This document shows positions 42,955 through 50,322 of a stretch of 64,000 nt of DNA, piece after piece. Made by a program: the position numbers and the translations under genes. How positions within the stretch are numbered: position 1 is the first letter of the stretch; each line of letters opens with the position of its first letter. The notes under the pieces are model-generated. The model did not search any database. It worked only from the letters and a program-made list of their open reading frames with translations, and was not told the origin of the DNA. The stretch comes from DSPP01 sp964607165 (lineage in GTDB: Bacteria; Zixibacteria; MSB-5A5; DSPP01), in NCBI GenBank assembly GCA_964607165.1, contig CAZSIT010000005.1:56025-120024 (forward strand). Direction: 5' to 3'.

Positions 42955-43052
42955 GTAGGGGTGAACCTTCAGGTTCACCCGGGCGAATCTAAAGATTCGC
43001 CCCTACATTTTCCCCTCTCCATTTTATGGAGAGGGGTTAGGGGTGAGCCCGG
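42955..43052. repeat. Paired REP (REPIN) plus CCTCTCC-family element at a convergent end
   Basis: GTAGGGGTGAACCTTC...CACCC (42955-42980) is followed directly by its mirror orientation, GGGCGAATC...CCCCTAC (42981-43006), then by CCCCTCTCCATTTTATGGAG (43012-43031) with AGGGGTTAGGGGTGAG. The surface-protein gene reads into the pair and takes its stop codon from it. The stretch 42836-42954 upstream also holds a long CCCCCTT...AAGGGGG element. Confidence 0.85.
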
Positions 43053-44546
43053 CGGGGGGAAGGGCGGGGAAATCTTCTTCTCCTTCTCCGCCTGCAGCCT
43101 TCTCTCTTTCATCTCCTTCATCATTTCCGGCCGGTGCGCCCACTCGGTGCCTTTCTCTTCCGGCTGGCCGAAAAGGTCGGGGTGCAAATAATACCCCCGC
43201 TCCTTATCCGCCTTCATTTCCTCCACCGGAATTCTGTGGGCGTTGGCGTAGGCATCCTGCCGTATGCCGGTCACCTGCCAGGAGATCTCCATTCCCGCAG
43301 TTCCACCGGCGATGCGGAATTGGTTGTTAGAGACCTTTTGCGCTATGTAGAGGTTGGGCCCGGGTGCACCGATGGCGGTGAGTTGATAGCGGAAGTCCTT
43401 GTTCAGCGCTCCGAACCAGTCCGGTAAGGCAATCACCGCTTCACCCTTGGAATCCAGGGTAACATTGCCGTTGTAGATATTCATCATATCCGGGCTTTCT
43501 ACGCCGGAGTGATGGAGATATTTGTTGGAGGGATCAAGCGGGTGGTCAATTTTGAAGCCAACAGCCCCCTTGTTTATTGTGCCGCTTACGTACACGTTTC
43601 CAGAGAAAAAACCAGCATAGTCAGACGGGCCGTATTTGACGGCATAAACGCTATAGCCAGACGTGCTAACGCCTACGACGCCATCCCTAGACGTGCTAAT
43701 GCCGTAGACGCCATAGCCAGACGAGCTACTGCCGAAAACGCCAGCTGCAGACGGTCCATTATTCGCCTCGCCTACCACCCCGTGGCTGTTAGTGCCCGTA
43801 GCATAACCATATACGGCTTCGCCATCGGGAGAGCCATCATCCTGTACGGATAGCCTAGTATTAGCATAGAAGGGCACCGCCGTCCCGATAGCAACGTTGC
43901 CGGCGCCATTCACAGTTAGAAGATTGGTTCCTGCCTGGTTCCGCGCGTTGAATGAAACGTCGCTGGCACTTGTCCCCGCGCTCACCACGAGTCCGTAGGA
44001 GCTTGCCAGCCCCGAGGTTTGGATATGGGCTGCGTAGTTTCCTTCGGTGGTTTGATTGACTACGAACTTGTTATCTGGTGCGTTCGTCCCGATGCCGACG
44101 TTGCCATTCAGCCGGAAAAGATCCTGCCCGGTGGAAGTCCACTGGGCAGATTCATAGGCATACCCAACTGACCCCAGCCGCTGGCGGGGGCTCATTTCCC
44201 CATCCGGAAACACGCTTATTCCCAAATACCGCACCGTGTCGTTAAATACCGTGTCGGGCACTGAGGCACCCCTTCCAATAATGGCGTTGAAAAGACCATT
44301 ACTGGTGGCCACCGTTTGAGTGTCCCCATACAACACCGTCCCGCCACTTGGGACACCATAGATTCTGAAAGTGACAAAGTACGGCCCATTCGCCACCGGA
44401 TTGCCGGAGCCGTTTTTCAAAATCCCCTGAAAGTTGATGAGCCGGGGGACGGCTGCCTCGGCTGTGCTCGGCATAAAGTCCAGAGCGGCTATCGTCCACA
44501 GCGCCAAAAGCGCTGTCAGCGTTGTTAAAATTGTTCCGCGTTTCAT
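42975..44546 (-). CDS. Secreted repeat-rich surface protein
   Basis: 523 residues from the ATG at 44546, with AGGAGGTG upstream and signal peptide MKRGTILTTLTALLALWTIA. Residues about 20-140 hold an unclassified beta domain (LINFQGILKNGSGNPVANGPY), 150-290 a set of beta repeats, and near 250-295 ten-residue units of the form GVFGSSSSGY, GVYGISTSRD, GVVGVSTSGY (30-nt DNA repeats about 43625-43745). The C-terminal region (NIYNGNVTLDSKGEAVIALPDWF, QLTAIGAPGPNLYIAQ) resembles domains found in tail-fibre or adhesin-like bacterial proteins. The last about 24 residues (GSPLTPLHKMERGKCRGESL...) are coded by REP-type repeats, ending in the REP itself. Confidence 0.72.
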   Translation of the reverse strand: MKRGTILTTLTALLALWTIAALDFMPSTAEAAVPRLINFQGILKNGSGNPVANGPYFVTFRIYGVPSGGTVLYGDTQTVATSNGLFNAIIGRGASVPDTVFNDTVRYLGISVFPDGEMSPRQRLGSVGYAYESAQWTSTGQDLFRLNGNVGIGTNAPDNKFVVNQTTEGNYAAHIQTSGLASSYGLVVSAGTSASDVSFNARNQAGTNLLTVNGAGNVAIGTAVPFYANTRLSVQDDGSPDGEAVYGYATGTNSHGVVGEANNGPSAAGVFGSSSSGYGVYGISTSRDGVVGVSTSGYSVYAVKYGPSDYAGFFSGNVYVSGTINKGAVGFKIDHPLDPSNKYLHHSGVESPDMMNIYNGNVTLDSKGEAVIALPDWFGALNKDFRYQLTAIGAPGPNLYIAQKVSNNQFRIAGGTAGMEISWQVTGIRQDAYANAHRIPVEEMKADKERGYYLHPDLFGQPEEKGTEWAHRPEMMKEMKERRLQAEKEKKISPPFPPPGSPLTPLHKMERGKCRGESLDSPG

Positions 44547-44588
44547 CACGCACCTCCTGTTTGGTTTTGTTTTTTTGTTTCGACACAC

Positions 44589-44980
44589 CTTTCCCTTTTC
44601 GGCAAATCCCTCCGTCTGCCGCTAATGCTAACACCTGTATGCAGGTAAAAGATAACTAACCGTTTTGGGTAGGCAAGGGGAAACGTAGGGGCACGGCGTG
44701 CCGTGCCCGTTGCGTCAGGAATAATTCCTGACGCAACCGTAGGGGCGAGGTGCCCTCGCCCGGTGGGTGAAGGGCGGACGGACGAAACCCCAATCCCCGT
44801 CTTTCTCGTAGGGGCAATCCTCTGTGGTTGCCCTTTCTCTCTGAGTGCCGGAGAGGGCCCGCCTGCCCGTCCTCCCCGCTCCACTCCCCGGCCAGGGAGA
44901 CGTCCGTACGGACGACCAGGGATTAAGGGTGTGGTGGTTTTTGTAGGGGCACCCGTACGGGTGCCCGCTCCCACCCCGTC
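44589..44980. repeat. Repeat cluster between surface protein and SBP56-like gene
   Basis: Four GTAGGGGC elements (44685-44708, 44739-44761, 44808-44833, 44943-44966) and a perfect palindrome with 14-bp arms GTTGCGTCAGGAAT and a single centre base (44709-44737) follow each other. A CTCCGG-type element (44850-44880) and GTCCGTACGGAC (44892-44903) lie between. No gene; the region upstream of 44650 is the leader of the surface protein. Confidence 0.8.
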
Positions 44981-45021
44981 TGCGCAATAAAAAATGACCG
45001 GCCGCCATTAGGCGGCCGGTC
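44981..45021 (-). terminator. Terminator of the SBP56-like gene
   Basis: GACCGGCCGCC (44996-45006) and GGCGGCCGGTC (45011-45021) form an 11-bp stem with a 4-base loop; on the minus strand it is followed by ATTTTTTATTG. It stands 30 nt beyond the stop of the SBP56-like gene. Confidence 0.85.
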
Positions 45022-45050
45022 TGAAATTCTCTGCTTCTTGTCGAACGGTT

Positions 45051-46298
45051 TTACTTCATCGCCACGCCGTGCGGGCGCGCCGGACCGGTCGGAAAGGCGC
45101 TGTTAAAATCCAGATTGAACTTGGCGTCCAAAACCAAGTCGTTGCCGGTGACTTTGGCCACATGCACCTTGTGATCTCCCTCGGCATGCACTTTTCCGGC
45201 GTCATCTTCATTCAAAAAATAATCGGTAATCACCAGCCGTTTTTCGTCCGCCGTCAAGGCGATGTAGTGCGGCCCGGAATCCTTGCCCAAATCCAAAACC
45301 TTCAAAACCTTCGGTTTTTCGGGATTGGAGGTGTCGAACATCACCACCTTGCCAGCTAGGTTCATAGAAATGAAAAGCCTTTTCCCGTCGTTAGTCATCC
45401 GCATCAGCTGCGGCCAGCCCCCTTTGGAAATGGTGGAAAAGTCAAAAACCGATTTGGCTGTCCCGTTTTTGGTATCCAACAAATAGAGCAGGTCGGCCCC
45501 CATTCCGGCGGTGTAGCCGCGCATTTTTTTATCTCCCGGAATCAGTTTCACGTCAATGGTTCCGCCGGCGTTGGGAATGTCGATGGTTTTTAAAATCTTT
45601 CTTTGTTTAAAATCCCAGACCCGCACGCTGCCGCGCAGGGCTAAATCCCCCGGCACGGCATGCAAGGTGGTAGAAGGGCAGATGAAATCGCTGGTGACCA
45701 TCAAATTCGCCTCCGTCCGCACCGCAATCCCGTGCGGGTTAAAGCCGTCCTCGGGCGGTGCTTGCGGATATTCCGCCAGCAAGGTCAGGTCTTTGTTAAA
45801 CTCCGCCACTCGGCCGGGATGGTGCCCTTCCGCTCCTCCCATCATCGTCACCAAAAAGCCGCCGTTATCCAAAGGATAGAACTCATCCGTAATGGCCGAC
45901 TGGGGCGGGTCGGCCTCGGAAATGAATTTCGGCTCGGTCGGATTGGAAACGTCAAAGAAAAAGACCTCTTTTTGTCCCTTCAGAACGCTCAAAAGCCCCC
46001 CGCATCCCAAAATCTTTCCATCTTTGGAAAGCCCCACATGGTGGGGTTCGTTTCCGGCGCTCCCCGGTTCGGGAAGGGGAAGGGTGGTTATTACCTTACC
46101 GTAGTCCGCCGAGCTTTCGTCAAAATTCACCACGCTTAGAAAATCCGCCGCTTTGCGGGCCTGGTCGCCGGCCCAAATAAACAGGTATTTTTCGGGCTCC
46201 GGCCCGGCCATTTTAGCTCCCATTGTAAAAAGCCCGCCAAGCAGCAAGCCGATTGCTAACCTAAACCGGGGCCTCTCCTTAGATTTCAACCACGTCAT
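45051..46298 (-). CDS. Selenium-binding protein 56 / methanethiol oxidase family, secreted
   Basis: 415 residues, beta-propeller. The N-terminus has a signal-like segment RLAIGLLLGGLFTMGAKMAG. Conserved metal-histidine patches of the SBP56/MTO family are seen: EPHHVGL, FNPHGIAVR, SGPHYIALTAD and the very last RPHGVAMK. The family includes methanethiol oxidases that need copper, here probably periplasmic. It has its own promoter with a palindrome in the spacer and its own terminator, so it is regulated alone. Confidence 0.85.
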   Translation of the reverse strand: MTWLKSKERPRFRLAIGLLLGGLFTMGAKMAGPEPEKYLFIWAGDQARKAADFLSVVNFDESSADYGKVITTLPLPEPGSAGNEPHHVGLSKDGKILGCGGLLSVLKGQKEVFFFDVSNPTEPKFISEADPPQSAITDEFYPLDNGGFLVTMMGGAEGHHPGRVAEFNKDLTLLAEYPQAPPEDGFNPHGIAVRTEANLMVTSDFICPSTTLHAVPGDLALRGSVRVWDFKQRKILKTIDIPNAGGTIDVKLIPGDKKMRGYTAGMGADLLYLLDTKNGTAKSVFDFSTISKGGWPQLMRMTNDGKRLFISMNLAGKVVMFDTSNPEKPKVLKVLDLGKDSGPHYIALTADEKRLVITDYFLNEDDAGKVHAEGDHKVHVAKVTGNDLVLDAKFNLDFNSAFPTGPARPHGVAMK

Positions 46299-46328
46299 TT
46301 TTATTTTCCTTTCTTTTCATTTTTGGAG

Positions 46329-46357
46329 AGTATAGTAGCTACTAAAAAATTTGTCAA
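46329..46357 (-). promoter_or_regulatory. Promoter with palindromic operator of the SBP56-like gene
   Basis: On the minus strand: TTGACA (46357-46352), 17-nt spacer, TATACT (46334-46329), near consensus. The spacer contains TAGTAGCTACTA (46333-46344), a perfect 12-bp palindrome overlapping the upstream edge of the -10 box. This is where a dimeric repressor would block polymerase. Confidence 0.75.
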
Positions 46358-46375
46358 GATTTCTGCCGAGCTGTC

Positions 46376-46499
46376 GTGTACGGTTTCCAGACGTGGGTAA
46401 CCCGCCACGGCGGGTTCAAAAAGAGAACCAGAAAGAAAAGCCCAGGCACCAATGCCGCCTAAAACCAGCTCCTTCTCCGGCGCACTCTTCAGAGTGCGA
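46376..46499 (-). repeat. Dispersed about 120-bp repeat, copy 1
   Basis: On the minus strand it matches 53461-53574 on the plus strand over most of its length: CGCACTCT, CGCCGGAGA, GAGCTGGTTTTAGGCGGC/GGGCTGGTTTTAAGCGGC, GGGCTTTTCTT and GTCTGGAAACCGTACAC/ATCTGGAAACTGTACAC. It contains the hairpin CGCACTCTTCAGAGTGCG (46481-46498). The two copies keep similar reading frames (LVLGGIGA / LVLSGLDA; RLETVH / DLETVH), so it may be a decayed coding repeat. It lies in the gap before the sigma-factor gene; 46500-46651 holds no further gene. Confidence 0.7.
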
Positions 46500-46651
46500 G
46501 GGGACTTCCGCCCAGCGGTCGGGTCCCCAACCAATGCGCACCTTTATAAGTTTAAGTTTTGCAAGTGCTTATGGCAACGGGAAAACTAATAATTTTTGGA
46601 ACTTTCTTTTTGGTTTTGGGGTATTATATTATGAGGAGAGAAAGGCAGGTT

Positions 46652-47260
46652 ATGCAGATTGCGTTTGATCCGGCCGTAAAGGCAAAAGACTTTGAACTTT
46701 TGCAACAAGTTCGTGCCGGCAGTCAGGAAGCATTTACCCAGCTGGTTGAGCGTTACAAAAACCGGCTCTTTAATATCGTAGTCCGGATGATTCCGACCCG
46801 CGAGGAAGCGGAAGACGTGGTGCAGGAAACCTTCCTGCGCGTTTATCAGCACCGCAATAATTTTGACCCAAAATATTGTTTTTCCACCTGGATTTATACC
46901 ATCGCTTTAAACTTGGCCAAAAATCAGCTGCGTAGGAAAAAGAAGGTCAAATTTTTGGAGCTGTTTGACCTGGAAGATACCAGCGAGGAACCGGCTTGCG
47001 AGCCGGCGCGTATGGCTTTGGGCCCCTGGATTGAAAAGGAGATAGAAAAACTTCCCGCCAAATACAAGGAGGCGTTTTTATTGCGGGAAGTGGACGAACT
47101 GCCGTATGAAGAAATCGCCGAAATCACTGGTGTGCCAACCGGCACGGTAAAGTCGCGGGTGAACCGCGCAAGGATGATTTTGGCGGAGAACTTGCGTCCA
47201 AAAAAAGAAAAAATTTATGCTCTGTCGAGACGTTCGCCAAATTTTGGCCAGGTGTTCTGA
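46652..47260 (+). CDS. ECF-type RNA polymerase sigma factor
   Basis: 202 residues from ATG 46652 (AAGGCAGG just upstream); ATG 46631 and 46559 are earlier in-frame options, but they run into the likely -10 TATTATATT (about 46622). Sigma2 has QLVERYKNRLFNIVVRMIPTREEAEDVVQETFLRVY and FSTWIYTIALNLAKNQLRRKK; sigma4 has LPAKYKEAFLLREVDELPYEEIAEITGVPTGTVKSRVNRARMIL. RpoE-like ECF family. It overlaps the anti-sigma gene by 44 nt. Confidence 0.93.
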   Translation: MQIAFDPAVKAKDFELLQQVRAGSQEAFTQLVERYKNRLFNIVVRMIPTREEAEDVVQETFLRVYQHRNNFDPKYCFSTWIYTIALNLAKNQLRRKKKVKFLELFDLEDTSEEPACEPARMALGPWIEKEIEKLPAKYKEAFLLREVDELPYEEIAEITGVPTGTVKSRVNRARMILAENLRPKKEKIYALSRRSPNFGQVF

Positions 47261-47930
47261 TTCACCCCCGGTTGAAATAGAAAAAGAAATAGAAGAAGTA
47301 AATACTCATCTGCAATCCTGCGCGGAATGCCGCCGCGACGAATTTTATTTTAAGCAGCTCTCCCACGCGGGCGATCTTTTAATGCCGTATCAGGTTTCCT
47401 CCAATTTTAATTTTCGGCTGGAGACGCGCCTGGCCAATGCCCCGGCGCCGCTTCCGCTTGACGTTCGGCCGGGCATGCGGAAAAATCACAGCTGGTATTT
47501 CACTTTGGCCAGCGGGGCAGCTTTGGCGGTTTTGGCCTTGTTTTTTAGTCCTATTTTAAGCCAGAAACAAATTAAACAATCGCCTCCGGCAGTTACCGAG
47601 CAAACAATCGTTTCGGCCCCATTGCCGAAAGTTTCTACCCCCTTTTCGCTTTTGGATGGAGTGGCCCAGGCTTCCGAGCGGCCGGAGCTTCGATTGAAAC
47701 CGGAGTTTCCTCTGGCGGCGCAATTTGCCTCCGCCCAGAGCGAGCCGGTTCGTCCCGGCGTGGATGGGGAGGAGACCAGCGGCTGGCAGGATGAGTATTA
47801 CTGGGTCGGCAGTTCCGACCGCGGTCTTTTAATGCCCGCCCGCCACTACGGCCAGCCGGTTGCTTCCAATCAATCCGTTCTCGTTTTGCCGACTTCCGGT
47901 AGCAGTGAGAACGTAAATATCGTTTATTAG
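47217..47930 (+). CDS. Zinc-finger anti-sigma factor, membrane-bound
   Basis: 237 residues. The N-terminus has the HC2-type zinc motif HLQSCAECRRDEF (His-x3-Cys-x2-Cys), which binds ECF sigma factors and may respond to oxidation. One membrane helix, WYFTLASGAALAVLALFF (about 93-110), places the C-terminal 125 residues outside the cytoplasm; that part is Pro/Ser-rich and lacks a recognised fold. The start lies inside the sigma gene, coupling their production. Confidence 0.82.
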   Translation: MLCRDVRQILARCSDSPPVEIEKEIEEVNTHLQSCAECRRDEFYFKQLSHAGDLLMPYQVSSNFNFRLETRLANAPAPLPLDVRPGMRKNHSWYFTLASGAALAVLALFFSPILSQKQIKQSPPAVTEQTIVSAPLPKVSTPFSLLDGVAQASERPELRLKPEFPLAAQFASAQSEPVRPGVDGEETSGWQDEYYWVGSSDRGLLMPARHYGQPVASNQSVLVLPTSGSSENVNIVY

Positions 47931-47953
47931 TTTTCCTAATTCCAAATGCCTTT

Positions 47954-48320
47954 GTAGGGGCAGGTCCCTGCTTGCCCCGAGCGCAGTCGAGGGAAGCCGA
48001 GGGGTGCCTGCCCTTTTTTGTTTTGGTTTTTTGTGGAGGCGATTCACGAATCGCCAGTCCCTCTCCGTTTCGGAGAGGGACCATAGGGTGAGGCCGTAGG
48101 GGCGAATCTCGTGTTCGCCCTTATTTGTTTTTGATTTTTTGTAGGGGCAATCCCTCTGGGGTTGCCCTTCTTGTTTTTTCTAATCCCCAATCCCCGTTTT
48201 TGTTGTAGGGGCGATTCGCGAACTTGTGGTGAGCGAAGCCGAATCCATCGCCCTCCCCCTTCCCGTTTCGGGCTTGTCCCGAGCGTAGTCGAGGGGAAGG
48301 GGGTTAGGGGGTTAGGTGTT
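47954..48320. repeat. REP cluster after the sigma operon
   Basis: GTAGGGGC-type copies at 47954-48013 (with a GCCCCGAGCGCAGTCGAGGG insert in its loop), 48096-48120, 48141-48167 and 48205-48253 (insert GAGCGAAGCCGAAT), a degraded one at about 48032-48054, a CCTCTCCGTTTCGGAGAGG element (48060-48078) and a CCCTTCCC/GGGAAGGGG element with another GTCCCGAGCGTAGTCGAGG in its loop (48256-48308). The first begins 24 nt after the anti-sigma stop and ends in CCTGCCCTTTTTTG, a terminator-like tail. No gene is seen. Confidence 0.82.
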
Positions 48321-48336
48321 TTCGCCCATCTCGTCC

Positions 48337-48365
48337 TTGACAACCAACTGCCCATAGTCTATATT
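48337..48365 (+). promoter_or_regulatory. Promoter of the FG-GAP/dockerin gene
   Basis: TTGACA (48337-48342), 17-nt spacer, TATATT (48360-48365); AAAGGAGG ribosome site just before ATG 48414. Confidence 0.85.
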
Positions 48366-48413
48366 GCCACCTGACGAAAATGTAAATGGACAAGCCGTAA
48401 AAAAGGAGGATCA

Positions 48414-49958
48414 ATGTTCGACCGCTTTGATTTTGCACCCCGGCTCCACCCGACAAAAGTATTTGCCTCTATTCTTTGTTCCGTATTCTCTTTTCTGTAT
48501 TTTTTTTCTTCCCCCGTGTCAGCCCAATTTCAACTGCTTTACCAAATGGACGGCGCCGCTGCCGGTGATGGACTGGGCTTCTCTGTTGCCGGGGCCGGCG
48601 ACGTAAATGCGGATGGGAAGGCCGATTTCATCGTTGGCGCCCCGTATGCCAGCCCGGGCGGGATGGACAGCGCCGGCTCGGCTTACGTCTATTCCGGCGC
48701 CGACGGCTCCCTGCTTTACCAAAAAGACGGCGCGGCTGCCCTTGATTTTCTGGGCTTCTCCGTTGCGGGGGCCGGAGATGTAAATGGGGATGGGAAGGCC
48801 GATTTCATTATTGGCGCTCCTCATGCCGACCCGGGCGGGATGGGCGATGCCGGCTCGGCCTATGTCTATTCCGGCGCCACGGGCTCCCTTTTATTCCAGA
48901 AAAACGGCGCCGCTACTGGTGACTCATTGGGCTTCTCTGTCGCCGGAGCTGGAGACGTGAATCAAGATGGGAAGGCCGATTTCATTATTGGCGCTCCTTT
49001 TGCCGACCCGGGCGGGATTGGCGATGCCGGCTCGGCTTTTGTCTATTCCGGCGCCAATGGCGCCCTTTTATTCCAGAAACACGGCCCCACTGTGAATGGC
49101 GTATTTGGCTGGTCTGTTGGCGGGGCTGGACACGTGAATGCGGATGGGAAGGCCGATTTCATTATTGGCGGCCCTTATGTGCAGTTTGCATGCGGGAATT
49201 GCGGTAGGGGTAGCGCTTTTGTTTATTCCGGCGCTTTAGGCACCCTTTTATTCCAGCAGGATGCAAGCAACGCGGGCTGGTCCGTCTCCGGGGCCGGAGA
49301 TGTGAATAAGGATGGAAGGGACGATTTCCTTGTTGGCATTCCTAATTGTACCGTAAACGGTTTTGGCGTTACCGGCTGCGCTTATGTCTTTTCCGGCGCT
49401 GATAAAACCCTGTTAATCCTCGCAGGAGGCCATTTTGATTCCCAATTTGGTTACTCCGTTGCCGGGGCCGGAGATGTTGACGGGGATGGCAAACCCGATT
49501 ACATCGCTGGCGGTCCTTTTGCTCACGAAGGTGGGCTTGACAGTGCTGGCGAGATTCGGGTTGTTGATGGGGCGCCTTCCCTTTTATTCGAGAGATCCGG
49601 TATGAAAGGTGACCAATTGGGCTACTCCGTCGGCGGAGCCGGGGATGTGAACGGAGATGGGAATACCGACGTCATAATGGGCGCTCCTTTTGCCGACCCG
49701 GGGGGGCGCAGTGGCGCCGGTTCGGCTTATGTTTATGGCATTCTTTGTCCGGGCGTCAAAGGGGATATGAACGCCGATGCCGCTTTAACCTCTGCCGATG
49801 TGGTATTGCTGCTAAATTGCACCTTTCTGGGCACCGGCAGCTGCAACCTCTGTTTTGCAGACGTCAACTGCGACGGCTCGCTGACCTCTGCGGACGTGGT
49901 GCTGGAATTAAACGCCGCCTTTTTAGGTCAAACCGACCCCCCCTGGTGTGGAATGTAG
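48414..49958 (+). CDS. Secreted FG-GAP repeat protein with C-terminal dockerin pair
   Basis: 514 residues. Signal sequence to about residue 38 (SPVSAQ). Seven FG-GAP/integrin-like repeats of about 60 residues follow, each with a GxSVAGAGDVNxDGKADFIIGAPxADPGG core (the DxNxDGxxD part is a calcium loop). The end carries two dockerin-like calcium repeats: GDMNADAALTSADVVLLLNCTFLG and DVNCDGSLTSADVVLELNAAFLG. It is probably a surface propeller. No cohesin partner is in the window; in these lineages the tail may serve anchoring instead. Its DNA repeats are strong, with repeat units differing at few bases. Confidence 0.9.
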   Translation: MFDRFDFAPRLHPTKVFASILCSVFSFLYFFSSPVSAQFQLLYQMDGAAAGDGLGFSVAGAGDVNADGKADFIVGAPYASPGGMDSAGSAYVYSGADGSLLYQKDGAAALDFLGFSVAGAGDVNGDGKADFIIGAPHADPGGMGDAGSAYVYSGATGSLLFQKNGAATGDSLGFSVAGAGDVNQDGKADFIIGAPFADPGGIGDAGSAFVYSGANGALLFQKHGPTVNGVFGWSVGGAGHVNADGKADFIIGGPYVQFACGNCGRGSAFVYSGALGTLLFQQDASNAGWSVSGAGDVNKDGRDDFLVGIPNCTVNGFGVTGCAYVFSGADKTLLILAGGHFDSQFGYSVAGAGDVDGDGKPDYIAGGPFAHEGGLDSAGEIRVVDGAPSLLFERSGMKGDQLGYSVGGAGDVNGDGNTDVIMGAPFADPGGRSGAGSAYVYGILCPGVKGDMNADAALTSADVVLLLNCTFLGTGSCNLCFADVNCDGSLTSADVVLELNAAFLGQTDPPWCGM

Positions 49959-50011
49959 ATAGCCAACTCCGACTCGAAGCCTCGATTGAACCAAAAAGTT
50001 TTTGTGAATTT

Positions 50012-50164
50012 GTAGGGGCAACCCCCTGTGGTTGCCCTTCTTTTTGCGTTTTAAAACGTAGGGGCGAACCTTGCTTGTCCCGACTTGTCCCGAGCGACTT
50101 GTCCCGACTGGAATGGAGGGAAGTCGAGGAAAGCCGAGGGAGCGAAGCCAAGGGATGTTCGCCC
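50012..50164. repeat. Two GTAGGGGC REPs, one with a large nested insert
   Basis: 50012-50037 is a simple copy. 50058-50164 keeps the GGGGCGAAC/GTTCGCCC stem, but its loop has grown to about 90 nt by repeats of CTTGTCCCGA, one of which reads CTTGTCCCGAGCG, and GAGGGAAGTCGAGGAAAGCC. The palindrome CGTTTTAAAACG lies at its edge (50048-50059). No gene in 49959-50322 otherwise; TATAAT at 50253 is a possible -10 of the next gene. Confidence 0.8.
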
Positions 50165-50322
50165 TCCTTCCTTTTCAATAACTCAATCGTCAATCTCACA
50201 ATGATTCAATGAATCAATCCTCCTTTTGCGGAACTTCCCATCTTTGACAGGGTATAATCTTGCAGTGAATGCAAAGGAGAAATCAATTGTCCGATGGAAG
50301 AAAAATGAGGGAAGGAGCCGCG

